From assembly GCF_003573695.1 (NCBI RefSeq), contig NC_039360.1:60668815-60732814 (forward strand): DNA of 64,000 bases, given 5' to 3'. Positions 1-10,040 of the stretch are shown in pieces. The notes beneath the pieces were generated by a model. The model saw only the letters and a program-made list of their open reading frames with translations, made no database searches and was not told the origin of the DNA. Made by a program: the position numbers and the translations under genes. Within the stretch, counting starts at the first letter, position 1, and the number at the start of each line of letters is the position of its first letter. The DNA is from Papaver somniferum. Lineage: Eukaryota; Streptophyta; Magnoliopsida; Ranunculales; Papaveraceae.

Positions 1-84
1 AGGAGCTACAAAATTTAATTCATTTATTTTTTGTATTCCATATGTATTAATAGTTTTATCACTAAAATTGACAAAGGGGGAGAT
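1..84 (+). repeat. 3' end of an upstream copia internal region, with polypurine tract
   Basis: These bases match, in reverse complement, the 84 bases next to the LTR at 37305-39649, and they closely resemble 5921-6004 just before the second LTR. They end in the purine run ACAAAGGGGGAGAT at 71-84, a polypurine tract that primes plus-strand synthesis in LTR retrotransposons. An internal region therefore sits upstream of the LTR at 85, so this LTR is shared by two chained copies rather than being an outer end. Confidence 0.8.
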
Positions 85-654
85 TGTGCGAGCATTGCTC
101 GGTCGAACTCGCATGCGTTGCTATCTCAAGCATGTTTGTCAATGTTAGTGATCAAAACTATAAGTCTTGATTTCTAGCCTATTATAGATAAAGGTCTCGG
201 ACTAGGATAGAAAGTGTAGTTGAGCTCAAGACTCCATGGAAATCATCATACAAGACGAAGGACTACTCAAGGAACTGGTGGAACTTCATCGACTAAAAGG
301 TATGTGGAGACTTGAACTTATCTGTCACTCAAAATTCTATTTACTCTATCTCCTATTCTTGAGACAAAAGTCGTTTTGATATATAGACTTTCATTATACA
401 CATTTGCTATTTAGAGTCGAGTTTAACTCGCCTATCTATTTCTAGAAATATGTGTTGGTAAGCTTTTGCTTTAACCAAATTCATCTTTACCTAGTGACGA
501 ATGTCATGTTATGTTTCAATCACCTTGGAAGTAGCTCTGACGAAAAATGGTATGTGAATAACGGATATATAACGTCCTCTGAGAATGTTTCAATGATTGA
601 AATGGGAGTTTAGATTACATAACCATTGGTAGTATATAAGCATAAGCCCTTATT

Positions 655-835
655 CCTTGAACCAAAGTTTGCGAACTTTGTTGATCAAGAGAAACAGAAT
701 GTGGCATGAGCCAAGTCCGCGAACTCAGTCCGCGAACTGGCGGAAGTTCTCGACCCGAGAATTTCTGCTGGAGTTTGTGAACTCCTTCCGTGAGCTTAAG
801 TGAGCGAACCCAGTCCGCGAACTTGAGTAGGTTAT
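655..835 (+). promoter_or_regulatory. U3 array of quasi-palindromic AGTYCGCGRACT motifs
   Basis: About five copies of a motif close to AGTCCGCGAACT, or its reverse complement, stand here (for example near 669-681, 714-726, 728-740 and 805-824). Spacers include TTCTGCTGGAGTT. The motif is an imperfect palindrome with a CGCG core. Copy number differs between LTRs of the family: the LTR starting at 43224 has lost copies, and the one at 56225 has more. The position upstream of the TATA box suggests transcription-factor sites; this is inference. Confidence 0.5.
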
Positions 836-1291
836 ATCTAAAATCGGTTGTTCTTGAACTCATGTTTATATAAACTAAGGAATGCTTTTGCAAACCGTGG
901 CTATAAAGTTAATGAACCGATTCGAGTGAATCAAACTGTTTTTGCTTCGATTGTGTCTTATGTAGTTACATAAGATCCAAGCAATTGAACAACTCTATAA
1001 CTAGTTCATTTAAGTCATTTGGACTAGTTATGGTGAAGAATAATATGGTTGATATGAAAGTGATCATATGGCTAACCATTTGGTTAACTATTGTTGAACC
1101 AACAAATGTTAATGTTTGGGAACGGTTACATAAACCCAAAATTGTATATTTCATTTGTGTGTAACAAGCTAAGGTTTCGATCCAACGGTTGAGAAATATT
1201 AGCTTGAATCTAATAAGGTTTTCATCTAACGGTGAATATTGAATGCTTTGTTACCAAGCTAACATTGATTGCAAACCCTGATTTGAAAGAC

Positions 1292-1299
1292 TATATAAG
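1292..1299 (+). promoter_or_regulatory. LTR TATA box
   Basis: TATATAAG sits in a conserved stretch that reads GACTATATAAGG in this LTR and recurs in the other LTRs of the family. About 30 bp downstream lies the expected transcript start (start of R). The same box in reverse is at 38436 and 44355. Confidence 0.6.
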
Positions 1300-2430
1300 G
1301 GAGAACTCTAGCAACTGGAAACCTAATCCCCACACCTTACGTGTGATACTAGTTGCATAAGATAGAGTCGATTCTCCTTTAACCTTTGGTTTCTTCTTCT
1401 AAACCAGGTTAACGACTTAAAGACTTCATTGGGATTGTGAAGCCAGACCGATACTACTTTTCTTGTAGTTTTGTGATATGATCTTGCATCTTATATTGTA
1501 CGAGTACAATTGTAATAATTGGCTTGAGATTTACATCTCTGATAGGCAAGATAGAAAATTAATCACAAACACTTCGTCTCATCGTTTGTGATTCCACAAT
1601 ATCTTTTTTCGATGCGTCGATTAGGATTATTGTGAGGTGATTGATAATACTAGGTTGTTCTTCGGGAATATAAGTCCGGTTTATCAATTGGTTCCTGTTC
1701 ACCTTGATTTATCAAAAGACGGAACAAAACTCGTAGGTATATTCGTGGGAGACGGATTTATCTATTACCTTAGACTTTTTTGTGTGATATAGATTTGTTT
1801 ATTAAAGTCTTCGACTTTGGGTCGTAGCAACTCTTAGTCGTGGGTGAGATCAACTAAGGGAATCAAGTACGTAGAATTCTGCTGGGATCAGAGGCGTAGG
1901 AGCATAAACGTACCTTGGATCAGTGTGAGATTGATTGGGGTTCAACTACAGTCCAGACCGAAGTTAGTTTGGAGTAGGCTAGTGTCTGTAGCGACTTAAT
2001 ACAGTGTGTGTTCAATCTGGACTAGGTCCCAGGGGTTTTCTGCATTTGCGGTTTCTTCGTTAACAAAACTACGGTGTCTGTGTTATTTCTTTTCCGCATT
2101 ATATTTGTTTATATAATTGAAATATCACAGGTTGTGCGTTGTTCAATCAATTAGAATATCCGACCTTTTGGTTGTTGATTTAAATTGATTGACACTTGGA
2201 TATTCGTCTTTGGTACCATCCAAGTTATATCTCTTTGATAAAGAATCGCAGATTTCTATTTGCTTGAGTAAAGATCAAATCGAGAGATTGAGATATAAAC
2301 TCTTTGATATACTTTTTATCTAGATTGAGTCTGACTGTCTAGTTGATTCTCTAGAAAGTATATTGAGTTTGTCCATACAGATTGCTAAGCTAAATATTGG
2401 GTGTGGTTGTTGTACCCCCACTTTTTCAAT

Positions 2431-2442
2431 TGGTATCAGAGC
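2431..2442 (+). other. Primer-binding site, initiator-Met tRNA
   Basis: TGGTATCAGAGC is the standard plant Ty1/copia PBS, complementary to the 3' end of initiator methionine tRNA. It lies two bases after the LTR end, as expected for priming minus-strand DNA synthesis. Confidence 0.93.
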
Positions 2443-2530
2443 AGGCAAACACGTTTAAAAGACCTTACAAGTCTATGTTTGTGGCAATCTGAGTCTGAGG
2501 ACAGAATCTCTGACATATACGCATACCAAG

Positions 2531-3001
2531 ATGTCTTCTAAAGCTTTTAACTATGTCAAATGTCTTGGGAATACCTCAAAGGATTACTCCTTAGCTGATT
2601 CTTCCGAATCCCGAGGTAAGAAGATTGGTTCATCTCGTGATGACATATCTCTCTCTGATGAGACATTGGGCACTATGGAAAAAGCTGAGATGAAGCTCAC
2701 CAGAATCTCAAAAACCTCTGTTGAGATTATTGATTTTCAGGATCATGATCAACTTATTGATGAATATGAAAAGTCTCTTGATCGAGAACACGAACTCTAT
2801 TGCATCATTGAGTCCGTCTCTACGAATATTGATAAACTTCTCCAAGAGACTACTCTACAGCGTGAAAAGATTAGTGTTCTTGAGGATATTGTTAAGGAAG
2901 ACTCAATTACAGAGAAACGTTTGATCGAGACGCATTCATCAGATCTTTACAATCTTCGTATCGAAAAAAGAGAAACTAAAATCATCCCTTACTCTAGCTA
3001 A
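2531..3001 (+). CDS. gag-like ORF, N-terminal coiled-coil part (pol-less copia)
   Basis: A 156-residue frame starts 88 bp after the PBS. It is rich in S, E, K and L and is predicted by eye to be mostly helical or coiled coil from about residue 50 (KAEMKLTRISKTSVEIIDFQ onward). It lacks the UBN2 gag core seen in the related element at 60982-62460, so the capsid-like part appears to be missing. The frame ends shortly after a run of six A (2964-2969). Beyond the run the +1 frame continues the coiled coil straight into the zinc-knuckle ORF at 3018. All three copies in the window share this A6 run and the same shift. Either it is an inherited one-base insertion or the two parts are joined by a frameshift. 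The function is likely a structural or RNA-binding gag derivative; I do not recognise a named family. Confidence 0.55.
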   Translation: MSSKAFNYVKCLGNTSKDYSLADSSESRGKKIGSSRDDISLSDETLGTMEKAEMKLTRISKTSVEIIDFQDHDQLIDEYEKSLDREHELYCIIESVSTNIDKLLQETTLQREKISVLEDIVKEDSITEKRLIETHSSDLYNLRIEKRETKIIPYSS

Positions 3002-3017
3002 TGAACAGTGCAGATAT

Positions 3018-3713
3018 TTGGAAAAGGAAAACTCTATCTCAAGGAGAAATGCTTCTGTACAAACTAATTCTCATGGATTGCAGTATATGAAGGATCTTCC
3101 AGAAGAAGGTTGTGTCAAGAAAGGTTTACATAACTTGCAATCTTCTCATATGGCTATGAAGTTAAAACATGTGTCGTTTATTGCTTCTCCACGAACCTGT
3201 ACATTCTGTGGGAAAAAAAATCACTATGCTATCTATTGTTTTGCCAGGAGGAAACAAATTTCTAAACTTCATAATTTGCTTCTTTCCACTGTCAATGGAA
3301 CAAATAGTCAGTTGACTACTGCAGTGAATCGCATTCCCACAGAAAACTATAAGCCTTATAAATATGATCTCTTTCCTAGAAATCATCACAAGATTCAAAT
3401 GCTTTCTAGTGGTATAAATTCTTGTGGGGACGATAAAAGCATTCCCTGTGTTTATAAGATTGTTTCTGGTAAATCTAAGTCTAGAAAATGGATTCCTATC
3501 TATTCTGATCCTCTTGAACCAGTTGCAAGAGGTCCTAGATTTAGTTCTCAGAGAAAGCCTTCTAACGGATATGATAAACACACCGTGTCTTACTCTTCTG
3601 GGATGAAAGAAAACCGAAGAAAGGCAAAGAACACGAAGATCAAACTGTCAGACGATATATACAACTCCTTTCTCGATGATCACAGTGGGATTAATTTCCA
3701 CTTTATCACCTGA
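3018..3713 (+). CDS. gag-like ORF, C-terminal zinc-knuckle part
   Basis: This 231-residue frame carries a retroviral-type zinc knuckle, CTFCGKKNHYAIYC (CX2CX4HX4C), at about residues 61-74, followed by a basic stretch (RRKQ). Such knuckles bind the element RNA in gag nucleocapsid. The tail is basic and low in complexity (SKSRKW, KENRRKAKNTKIK). The real reading frame probably enters from the preceding ORF through the A6 run at 2964, because the codons upstream of this ATG are open and helical. The same ORF with the same length occurs at 36020-36715 and 41940-42635 with only a few replacements. No protease or polymerase follows. Confidence 0.6.
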   Translation: MEKENSISRRNASVQTNSHGLQYMKDLPEEGCVKKGLHNLQSSHMAMKLKHVSFIASPRTCTFCGKKNHYAIYCFARRKQISKLHNLLLSTVNGTNSQLTTAVNRIPTENYKPYKYDLFPRNHHKIQMLSSGINSCGDDKSIPCVYKIVSGKSKSRKWIPIYSDPLEPVARGPRFSSQRKPSNGYDKHTVSYSSGMKENRRKAKNTKIKLSDDIYNSFLDDHSGINFHFIT

Positions 3714-3856
3714 CACCAGGTATTATTTTCCTTATTTCTAACTTGAGGGGTGCAAGGAAATTTATTGAGAAATGCTCAAGTATGTTGTATATTATTTAAT
3801 TTTGGTTTTTGTGCGAGTTTTTGTGCTAACAGTTCACAAACATCCGTGTCCTCCTC

Positions 3857-4396
3857 TTGAGAGTTTTTGGGTTTCCAAAAACAAGATTTTCCTTCTCTTG
3901 TTTACATGCACATATATATTACTTTATATTGTGTCTTTCCATCCCTAACAAAAATTATGGAGAACTCTTCAAAATCTCAAGAGATTGTGCATCTTCATAT
4001 GGAGGAAGACACTCAAGACATGAGTCAATTCAAGAGCTTGTTCTAAAGAAGATGCTTGAAAGAAAGGATCACAACTCCTGGATTGATGATTCTGTCAAGG
4101 ATTTAATTCATGTTCAGAACGACTCAAAGGTCGAGTTTGCAAATCTTCAATTGAAAATAAACCCACTCTTGGATGGTCATGCCAGAATCCTTGCTAATCA
4201 GAATATTCTGATACGGAATCAAAAGAAGGTCATCATGGACAGCACCAAGGCTAGACAGCTTGCTCTGGTTGTTGATCGCAAAGTTAGTGTTCTAACTCAT
4301 GAACATGGTGTGTCTACAGTTAAGAGAATAAAGGAAATCAATGATACCTTCTTTGATGGATTCATTGAAAGATATGAGGTTCTCAACGAACTTTGA
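3857..4396 (+). CDS. ORF2 of the pol-less copia family, unknown function
   Basis: The open frame is 179 codons, but the likely core is the 114 residues starting at the ATG at 4052 (MLERKDHNSWIDD), because that is the part kept in the copy at 35338-35682. A second frame starting at the ATG at 3957 (MENSSKSQEIV) runs 29 codons and stops just before the core, so the original protein may have joined the two frames. The core is charged and helical. It lies where copia pol should start but has no protease, integrase or RT motif. The frame at 41257-41796 encodes the same protein, residue for residue. A 160-residue ORF in the same place at 60229 is a diverged relative. I do not recognise the family. 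Confidence 0.5.
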   Translation: MRVFGFPKTRFSFSCLHAHIYYFILCLSIPNKNYGELFKISRDCASSYGGRHSRHESIQELVLKKMLERKDHNSWIDDSVKDLIHVQNDSKVEFANLQLKINPLLDGHARILANQNILIRNQKKVIMDSTKARQLALVVDRKVSVLTHEHGVSTVKRIKEINDTFFDGFIERYEVLNEL

Positions 4397-6004
4397 TTCT
4401 CTTCGTTAGCCTAGTAAATCTTCTATTTTCTTGTTTTTCTTAGAAGAATAACTAGAGTTTGGAATAGCCATTATTGTGATTACACATAGCTATGTCCAAC
4501 GTTTTCATATTCTTGTTTTTAGATTTATTGGTTTAAATTCTAAATTTGTTTGGAAGATGATTTTTGCAGTATTAATCTTTATGGTTTTATATATTGCAAT
4601 TGTTTATGGGACATGTGTGTTTACGTCTGTGAACTTTGATTGTCCCATACCTTGTCAAAAGTAAAGTCTTTTATATGTTGATATGCATGTATTTATAAAA
4701 GAATGAATGTACTTTTGACAAATACAAAAGTTGAGCCTATATTGTCAATTATTGATGGAAGATAGGTTAAAATCTTTTGTTTTTCAAGGATTATGTCTAT
4801 TGAATGTCGTTATGCGAATAGTGATGGAAAATAGAATGAATCCTTGTGTATTCCGCAGTATTGATCTTCCCTGATCCATATTTTATGTATTATTGTGAGG
4901 CTCCGTAAAGTGTCTTATGTTGAGCATTGAACGACCAAGTTGATTATTTTTATGATTAGCTATGTTGTTGTTCCGTGAGGTACTTTATGTCAAGCATTTT
5001 CAACTAAATTAATCATCTTGTTTGGTTATTTGGTTGTTGCTCCGTAAGTTTTCTTATGTCGAGCACGACCAATTAAATTGATTACTTTTGTGATTAGTTT
5101 GATTGTGTATTTCGATTAGATTAATTATGGGTTCTCTTGTGATTAATCTAATTGTATATTTTGAGTCTCCATAAGTTCACTTATGTTGAGCATTTGTCGA
5201 TTAAATTAATCATGGGTTCTATTGTGGTTAGTTTAGTTGAATATTTTGGATTCAAATTCATAGTTGTATGTGATTTGTTATGTCCAAATAAATCCTTCTT
5301 TTTTTTCGAAATTAAGGTCGCTCTTGTTGTTCTTTCGGGAATGACATTTTATGGGGGAGAGTTCTTTTGAACTTGCGCTTAATTGACAAATCTTTGTAGG
5401 GAGTGCGGCTGTGGAATATTATAGGGGTTATCTTGTGTTTTTAAACTCCTTGATGAATGCATTTAGTTTCGGCTTTATGATTACATCTAAATAAGATGAT
5501 ATATTTTTTGCTTTCTTTTGGTCAAGAAATGTCTCTTTCGGAAATTTCATTAGGATCCTGTTCTTGTACGTTTGCCAATTTTATTGATAAAAAGGGGGAG
5601 AATTAATATGTAGACTACAAATACATATGGTTTTCGGAACATTATGTAAGGGGGAGTGGTTTCCATGTGAGATGGAGTATTGACTAAGGGGGAGTGATAA
5701 ATATCACCAAGTATTGTTGTTGAAGTTGTGATACAAATTAGACTTTGACGCTGTGTAATGATACTATGACACTGTATAACAATGATTGAGAACTATTGTT
5801 TTCTTGTTGTTATAGCTACGGATTAACAACGATGATGCTAAACTTACAACCTTTGGGATCATTGGAGTACTTGGAAGTGACGAATATTTTGAGTAATGTT
5901 GAAGATTAGGCATGTGGAATAGGAGCTACAAAAGTTAATTCATTTATTTTTTGTATTCCATATGTATTAATAGTTTTATCACTAAAATTGACAAAGAGAG
6001 AGAT
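4397..6004 (+). other. 3' noncoding region with several polypurine tracts
   Basis: This AT-rich stretch has no convincing gene. It holds a loosely repeated segment at about 4880-5220, with phrases such as CTCCGTAAG and TTATGTTGAGCA recurring every 70-100 bp beside ATTAATC-type words. It also holds purine tracts at about 5589-5602, 5648-5658 and 5686-5696 (AAGGGGGAG type) and a weaker terminal one, ACAAAGAGAGAGAT, at 5991-6004. Multiple tracts of this kind are characteristic of Sirevirus 3' regions. The terminal tract has lost its G-run compared with 71-84, which would probably weaken plus-strand priming. Confidence 0.6.
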
Positions 6005-8316
6005 TGTGAGAGCATTGCTCGGTCGAACTCGCATGCGTTGCTATCTCAAGCATGTTTGTCAATGTTAGTGATCAAAACTATAAGTCTTGATTTCTAGCTT
6101 ATTATAGCTAAAGGTATCAGACTAGGATAGAAAATGTAGTTGAGCTCAAGACTCCATGGCAATCATCATACAAGACGAAGGACTACTCAAGGAACTGGTG
6201 GAACTTCATCGACTAAAAGGTATGTGGAGACTTGAACTTATCTGTCACTCAAAAGTATATTTACTCTATCTCCTATTCTTGAGACAAAAGTCGTTTTGAT
6301 ATATAGACTTTCATTATACACATTTGCTATTTAGAGCCGAGTTTAACTCGCCTATCTATTTCTCGAAATATGTGTTGGTAAGCTTTCGCTTTAACCAAAT
6401 TCATCTTTACCTAGTGAAAAATGTCATGTTATGTTTCAATCACCTTGGAAATAGCTCTGACGAAAAATGGTATGTGAATAACGGATATATAACGTCCTCT
6501 GAGAATGTTTCAATGATTGAAATGAGAGTTTAGATTACATAGGAAATAAGCATAAGTCCTTATTCCTTGAACCAAAGTTCGCGAACTTTGTTGATCAAGA
6601 GAAACAGAATGTGGCATGAGCCAAGTCCGTGAACTCAGTCAGCGAACTGGCGGAAGTTCTCAACCCGAGAATTTCTGCTGGAGTTTGTGAACTCCTTTCG
6701 TGAGCTTAAGTCAGCGAACCCAGTCCGCGAACTTGAGTAGGTTATATCTAAAATCGGTTGTTCTTGAACTCATGTTTATATAAACTAAGGAATGCTTTTG
6801 CAAACCGTGGCTATAAAGTTCATGAACCGATTCGAGTGAATCAAACCGTTTTTGCTTCGATTGTGTCTTATGTAGTTACATAAGATCCAAGCAATTGAAC
6901 AACTCTCTAACTAGTTCATTTAAGTCATTTGGACTATTTATGGTGAAGAATAATATGGTTGATATGAAAGTGATCATATGGCTAACCATTTGGTTAACTA
7001 TTGTTGAACCAACAAATGTTAATGTTTGGGAACGGTTACATAAACCCAAAATTGGACATTTCATTTGTGTGTAACAAGCTAAGATTTAGATCCAACGGTT
7101 GAGAAATATTAGCTTGAATCTAATAAGGTTTTCATCTAACGGTGAATATCGAATGATTTGTTACCAAGCTAACATTGATTGCAAACCCTGATTTGAAAGA
7201 CTATATAAGGGAGAACTCTAGCAACTGGAAACCTAATCCCCACACCTTACGTGTGATACTAGTTGCATAAGCTAGAGTCGATTCTCCTTTAACCTTTGGT
7301 TTCTTCTTCTAAACCAGGTTAACGACTTAAAGACTTCATTGGGATTGTGAAGCCAGACTGATACTACTTTTCTTGTAGTTGTGTGATATGATCTTGCATC
7401 TTATATTGTACGAGTACAATTGTAATAATAGTCTTGAGATTTACATCTCCGATAGGCAAGATAGAAAAGTAATCACAAACACTTCGTCTCATCGTTTGTG
7501 ATTCCAAAATATCTTTTTTCGCTGTGTCGATTAGGATTATTGTGAGGTGATTGATAATACTAGGTTGTTCTTCGGGAATATAAGTCGGGTTTATCAATTG
7601 GTTCCTGTTCTCCTTGATTTATCAAAAGACGGAACAAAACTCGTAGATATATTTGTGGGAGACGGATTTATCTATTACCTTAGACTTTCTTGTGTGATAT
7701 AGATTTGTTTATTGAAGTCTTCGACTTTGGGTCGTAGAAACTCTTAGTTGTGGGTGAGATCAACTAAGGGAATCAAGTACGTAGCATTCTGCTGGGATCA
7801 GAGGCGTAGGAGCATAAACGTACCTTGGATCAGTGTGAGATTGATTGGGGTTCAACTACAGTCCAGACCGAAGTTAGTTTGGAGTAGGCTAGTGTATATA
7901 ACGACTTAATACAGTGTGTGTTCAATCAGAACTAGGTCCCAGGGGTTTTCTGCATTTGCGGTTTCTTCGTTAACAAAATTCCGGTGTCTGTGTTATTTCT
8001 TTTCCGCATTATATTTGTTTATATAATTGAAATATCACAGGTTGTGCGTTGTTCAATCAATTAGAATATCCGACCTTTTGGTTGTTGATTTAAATTGATT
8101 GACACTTGGATATTGGTATTTGGTACCATCCAAGTTATCTCTCTTTGATAAAGACTCGCATATTTCTATTTGCTTGAGTAAAGATCAAATCGAGAGATTG
8201 AGATATAAACTTTTTGATATACTGTTTATCTACATTGAGTCTGACTGTCTAGTTGATTCTCTAAAAGGTATATTGGAGTTTGTCCATACAGATTGCTAAG
8301 CGAAATATTGGGTGTG
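6005..8316 (+). repeat. Copia LTR, left element, 3' position, interrupted
   Basis: It begins TGTGAGAGCATTGC and runs colinearly with 85-2428 up to GGGTGTG. The last ~20 bp (ending ...CTTTTTCA) are missing because another element starts at 8317. It differs from the first LTR at many scattered sites and lacks several bases near 6540, so the two are not a freshly made pair. A TATA box lies at 7202-7208. Confidence 0.85.
7202..7208 (+). promoter_or_regulatory. LTR TATA box
   Basis: TATATAA in the same context as at 1292, within the second copia LTR. Confidence 0.55.
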
Positions 8317-10026
8317 TGATGTGGTTTTCAATTGAGTTGTAGTAAAAAGGTTCGTTGAGACTTGTGAAAGCAAAAGAATTTAGACTTAAAAATTAAAGAA
8401 AACTGAACTCAAAATTTGATTTCAAGATATGAGAAAATAACCAAGACACTGATTCCACTATTACACATGAACGAATGATGGTAAATAACCCAAAACTCTA
8501 ATTCTCTTTTAAGTCCCTTATTTTCTTAACTCACAAATAATCAGGCAAATTCTCAAAAATTAATTGTATCCCCTAAGCATATATTATCTAATCAAAGCAT
8601 AACCTATCTACTTGAATCACAACTAATGAAGAAAATTATGCAAACAATTAAAAACTCTGGAAAAGCAGTGATTGAGTGAATTATAATTAAATATTAAAGA
8701 AAATATAATAGTTACCAAATTATTCATGCGTAAATAGTTTCCTCATTGCCTTGGTTGTGAGAGAATTAACACATCATCATTTTGGAAACACGCTCGAAAT
8801 TCATTATTATTGCTCAAAAATGGTTTACAAATGATGAAAAGAGAGAAATATAATGAAAACCGGGTTTGTAACAGTTATATGTGTTACAAACCAGAACGAC
8901 CCACAGTATGTGTCACTGATACTGTAGCAAATAAGTCTGCCTCTGATGTACGACCCTCGGTTGTGAGTCGTTATCACTGTAGAAAAACGACTGTCTTTGC
9001 TGGTCTGTTCTTCGTGTTCTTCAGCTATGCAGCAGCAGAAATGGTGACTCTCTGCAACTTTCAATTTCTCGCCTCTGAGATGTTCTAAATCCTCCCAATT
9101 CTCTCTGTAACCCTTCAGTGATACCCTAATAGGATATTTATACTCAACAGGGACAAGAATCTTCGCTCATTACTCCGGAAAAATCCTTCCAATATTCGGC
9201 AGTAAAAGAAAATATTTTGGAGATATTTTCTTTCCTTTCTTTCACAATCATGCATCTGCAGCTGTCCGACCTTCCGTGTTAATCTCAGTCATGCTCCAAA
9301 CACGCTTAGAATGAGTCCCTGGTGAAGTAAAACTCATGCAAGAACATTATCTTCACGTTATTTCCCGTGAATGTCTTCTCGGCCAAACGAACCTTCCCGT
9401 TTTCTTCTATCCACAATTACAGCCCAGTTTCACCGGTTCTGATGGACTTACCAGTCCTGTTTAGATGTAACAGGCCCATATCAATCCATTTGAGTGATTG
9501 AATCACTCCATAAGTCTCCAAGATCACAAACAACAACTCTCGGGTTTTCTCATGCAAAACCCTTAACTCCCTGATTCTTCTAACTCGAGTTCTAGCCAAA
9601 ATCCATCGAACCAAAGACCCAAAACAATCTTGTTAGGCTCAAAGGAAGATACCCAAACTGTTCCAGCTCTTTAGTCTCACGGAAAGGCTTCCAAAACTCG
9701 AACCCTAGTTCTGGCAGTTTCAAACACATTTTTCCCGCCAATTTCGAATTCAAACGGGGAAGAAAAGGTCGCCCGTTAACAAGCTGCTTGGGTGCGAATA
9801 TCAAATGGGTACCCCTTATCATCTGAGGTGCCTCTTATCCGAAATAGAGAGTCTGAATAACACGTTCCTCTGGGTTGCCTTTAACAACTTTTTGAGCCGA
9901 ATTTTCTATCAATATTTATTTCCAAAAAAATACCTACAAACACACAAAACACCATAATAAGGACGAAAACAAGTACTAACAATACGAAACATTGAGGACA
10001 AATTAGACACATAAATGCGTCTATCA
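8317..10026 (-). repeat. Athila-type 3' LTR
   Basis: A 1710-bp LTR; on the plus strand it starts TGATGTGG and ends GTCTATCA. Its first ~440 bp recur at 17775-18216. In element orientation the U3 begins at 10026, next to the polypurine tract, and a TATA box lies at 9135-9142. Small ORFs in it (for example 8810-9088 and 9417-9822) have no recognisable product. Confidence 0.88.
9135..9142 (-). promoter_or_regulatory. Athila LTR TATA box
   Basis: TATAAATA on the minus strand, about 890 bp into the LTR from its U3 end. The homologous LTRs of the pol-less family have the same box (for example 18959-18966). Confidence 0.5.
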
Positions 10027-10040
10027 AATACCCCCAAACT
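10027..10040 (-). other. Polypurine tract of the Athila element
   Basis: On the minus strand AGTTTGGGGGTATT lies directly before the LTR start TGATAGACG. The same tract precedes the 3' LTRs at 19673 and 29488. Confidence 0.75.

Larger units (their letters stand above)
85..2428 (+). repeat. Copia LTR, left element, 5' position
   Basis: It begins TGTGCGAGCATTGCTC right after a purine tract and ends CCCCCACTTTTTCA two bases before the initiator-Met PBS. It is 2344 bp long. The U3 holds an array of quasi-palindromic AGTCCGCGAACT motifs at about 655-835, and a TATA box lies at 1292. Up to about position 1940 it matches the inverted LTR at 37305-39649 best; from about 1985 to the end it matches the LTR starting at 43224, so it is a mosaic. 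Small ORFs inside it are chance frames. Confidence 0.88.
85..8316 (+). mobile_element. Pol-less Sirevirus-like Ty1/copia element (LTR-gag-ORF2-LTR)
   Basis: Two direct copies of a ~2.34-kb LTR (85-2428 and 6005-8316) flank a 3.58-kb internal region. The first LTR is followed by a primer-binding site matching the initiator-Met tRNA 3' end, and the second is preceded by a purine tract. Multiple AAGGGGGAG tracts before the 3' LTR are a known feature of Sireviruses (SIRE/Maximus copia lineage). The internal region encodes gag-like ORFs and a small second ORF but no protease, integrase or reverse transcriptase. This resembles the non-autonomous TR-GAG type. The 3' LTR lacks its last ~20 bp because the Athila element at 8317 interrupts it. 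Confidence 0.85.

Noticed and set aside
615..1154. ORFs of 92 and 62 codons inside copia LTRs (also at 38580-39119)
   Set aside because: They follow the CGCG motif array and plain LTR sequence, break in sister LTRs and show no protein-like features.
2961..2972. Classical -1 slippery site (A AAA AAG)
   Set aside because: The heptamer is present but its phase against the reading frame is wrong, and the needed shift is +1, not -1.
3162..3581. 139-codon minus ORF opposite the zinc-knuckle ORF (also 36152 and 42072)
   Set aside because: Shadow of the gag-like ORF on the other strand.
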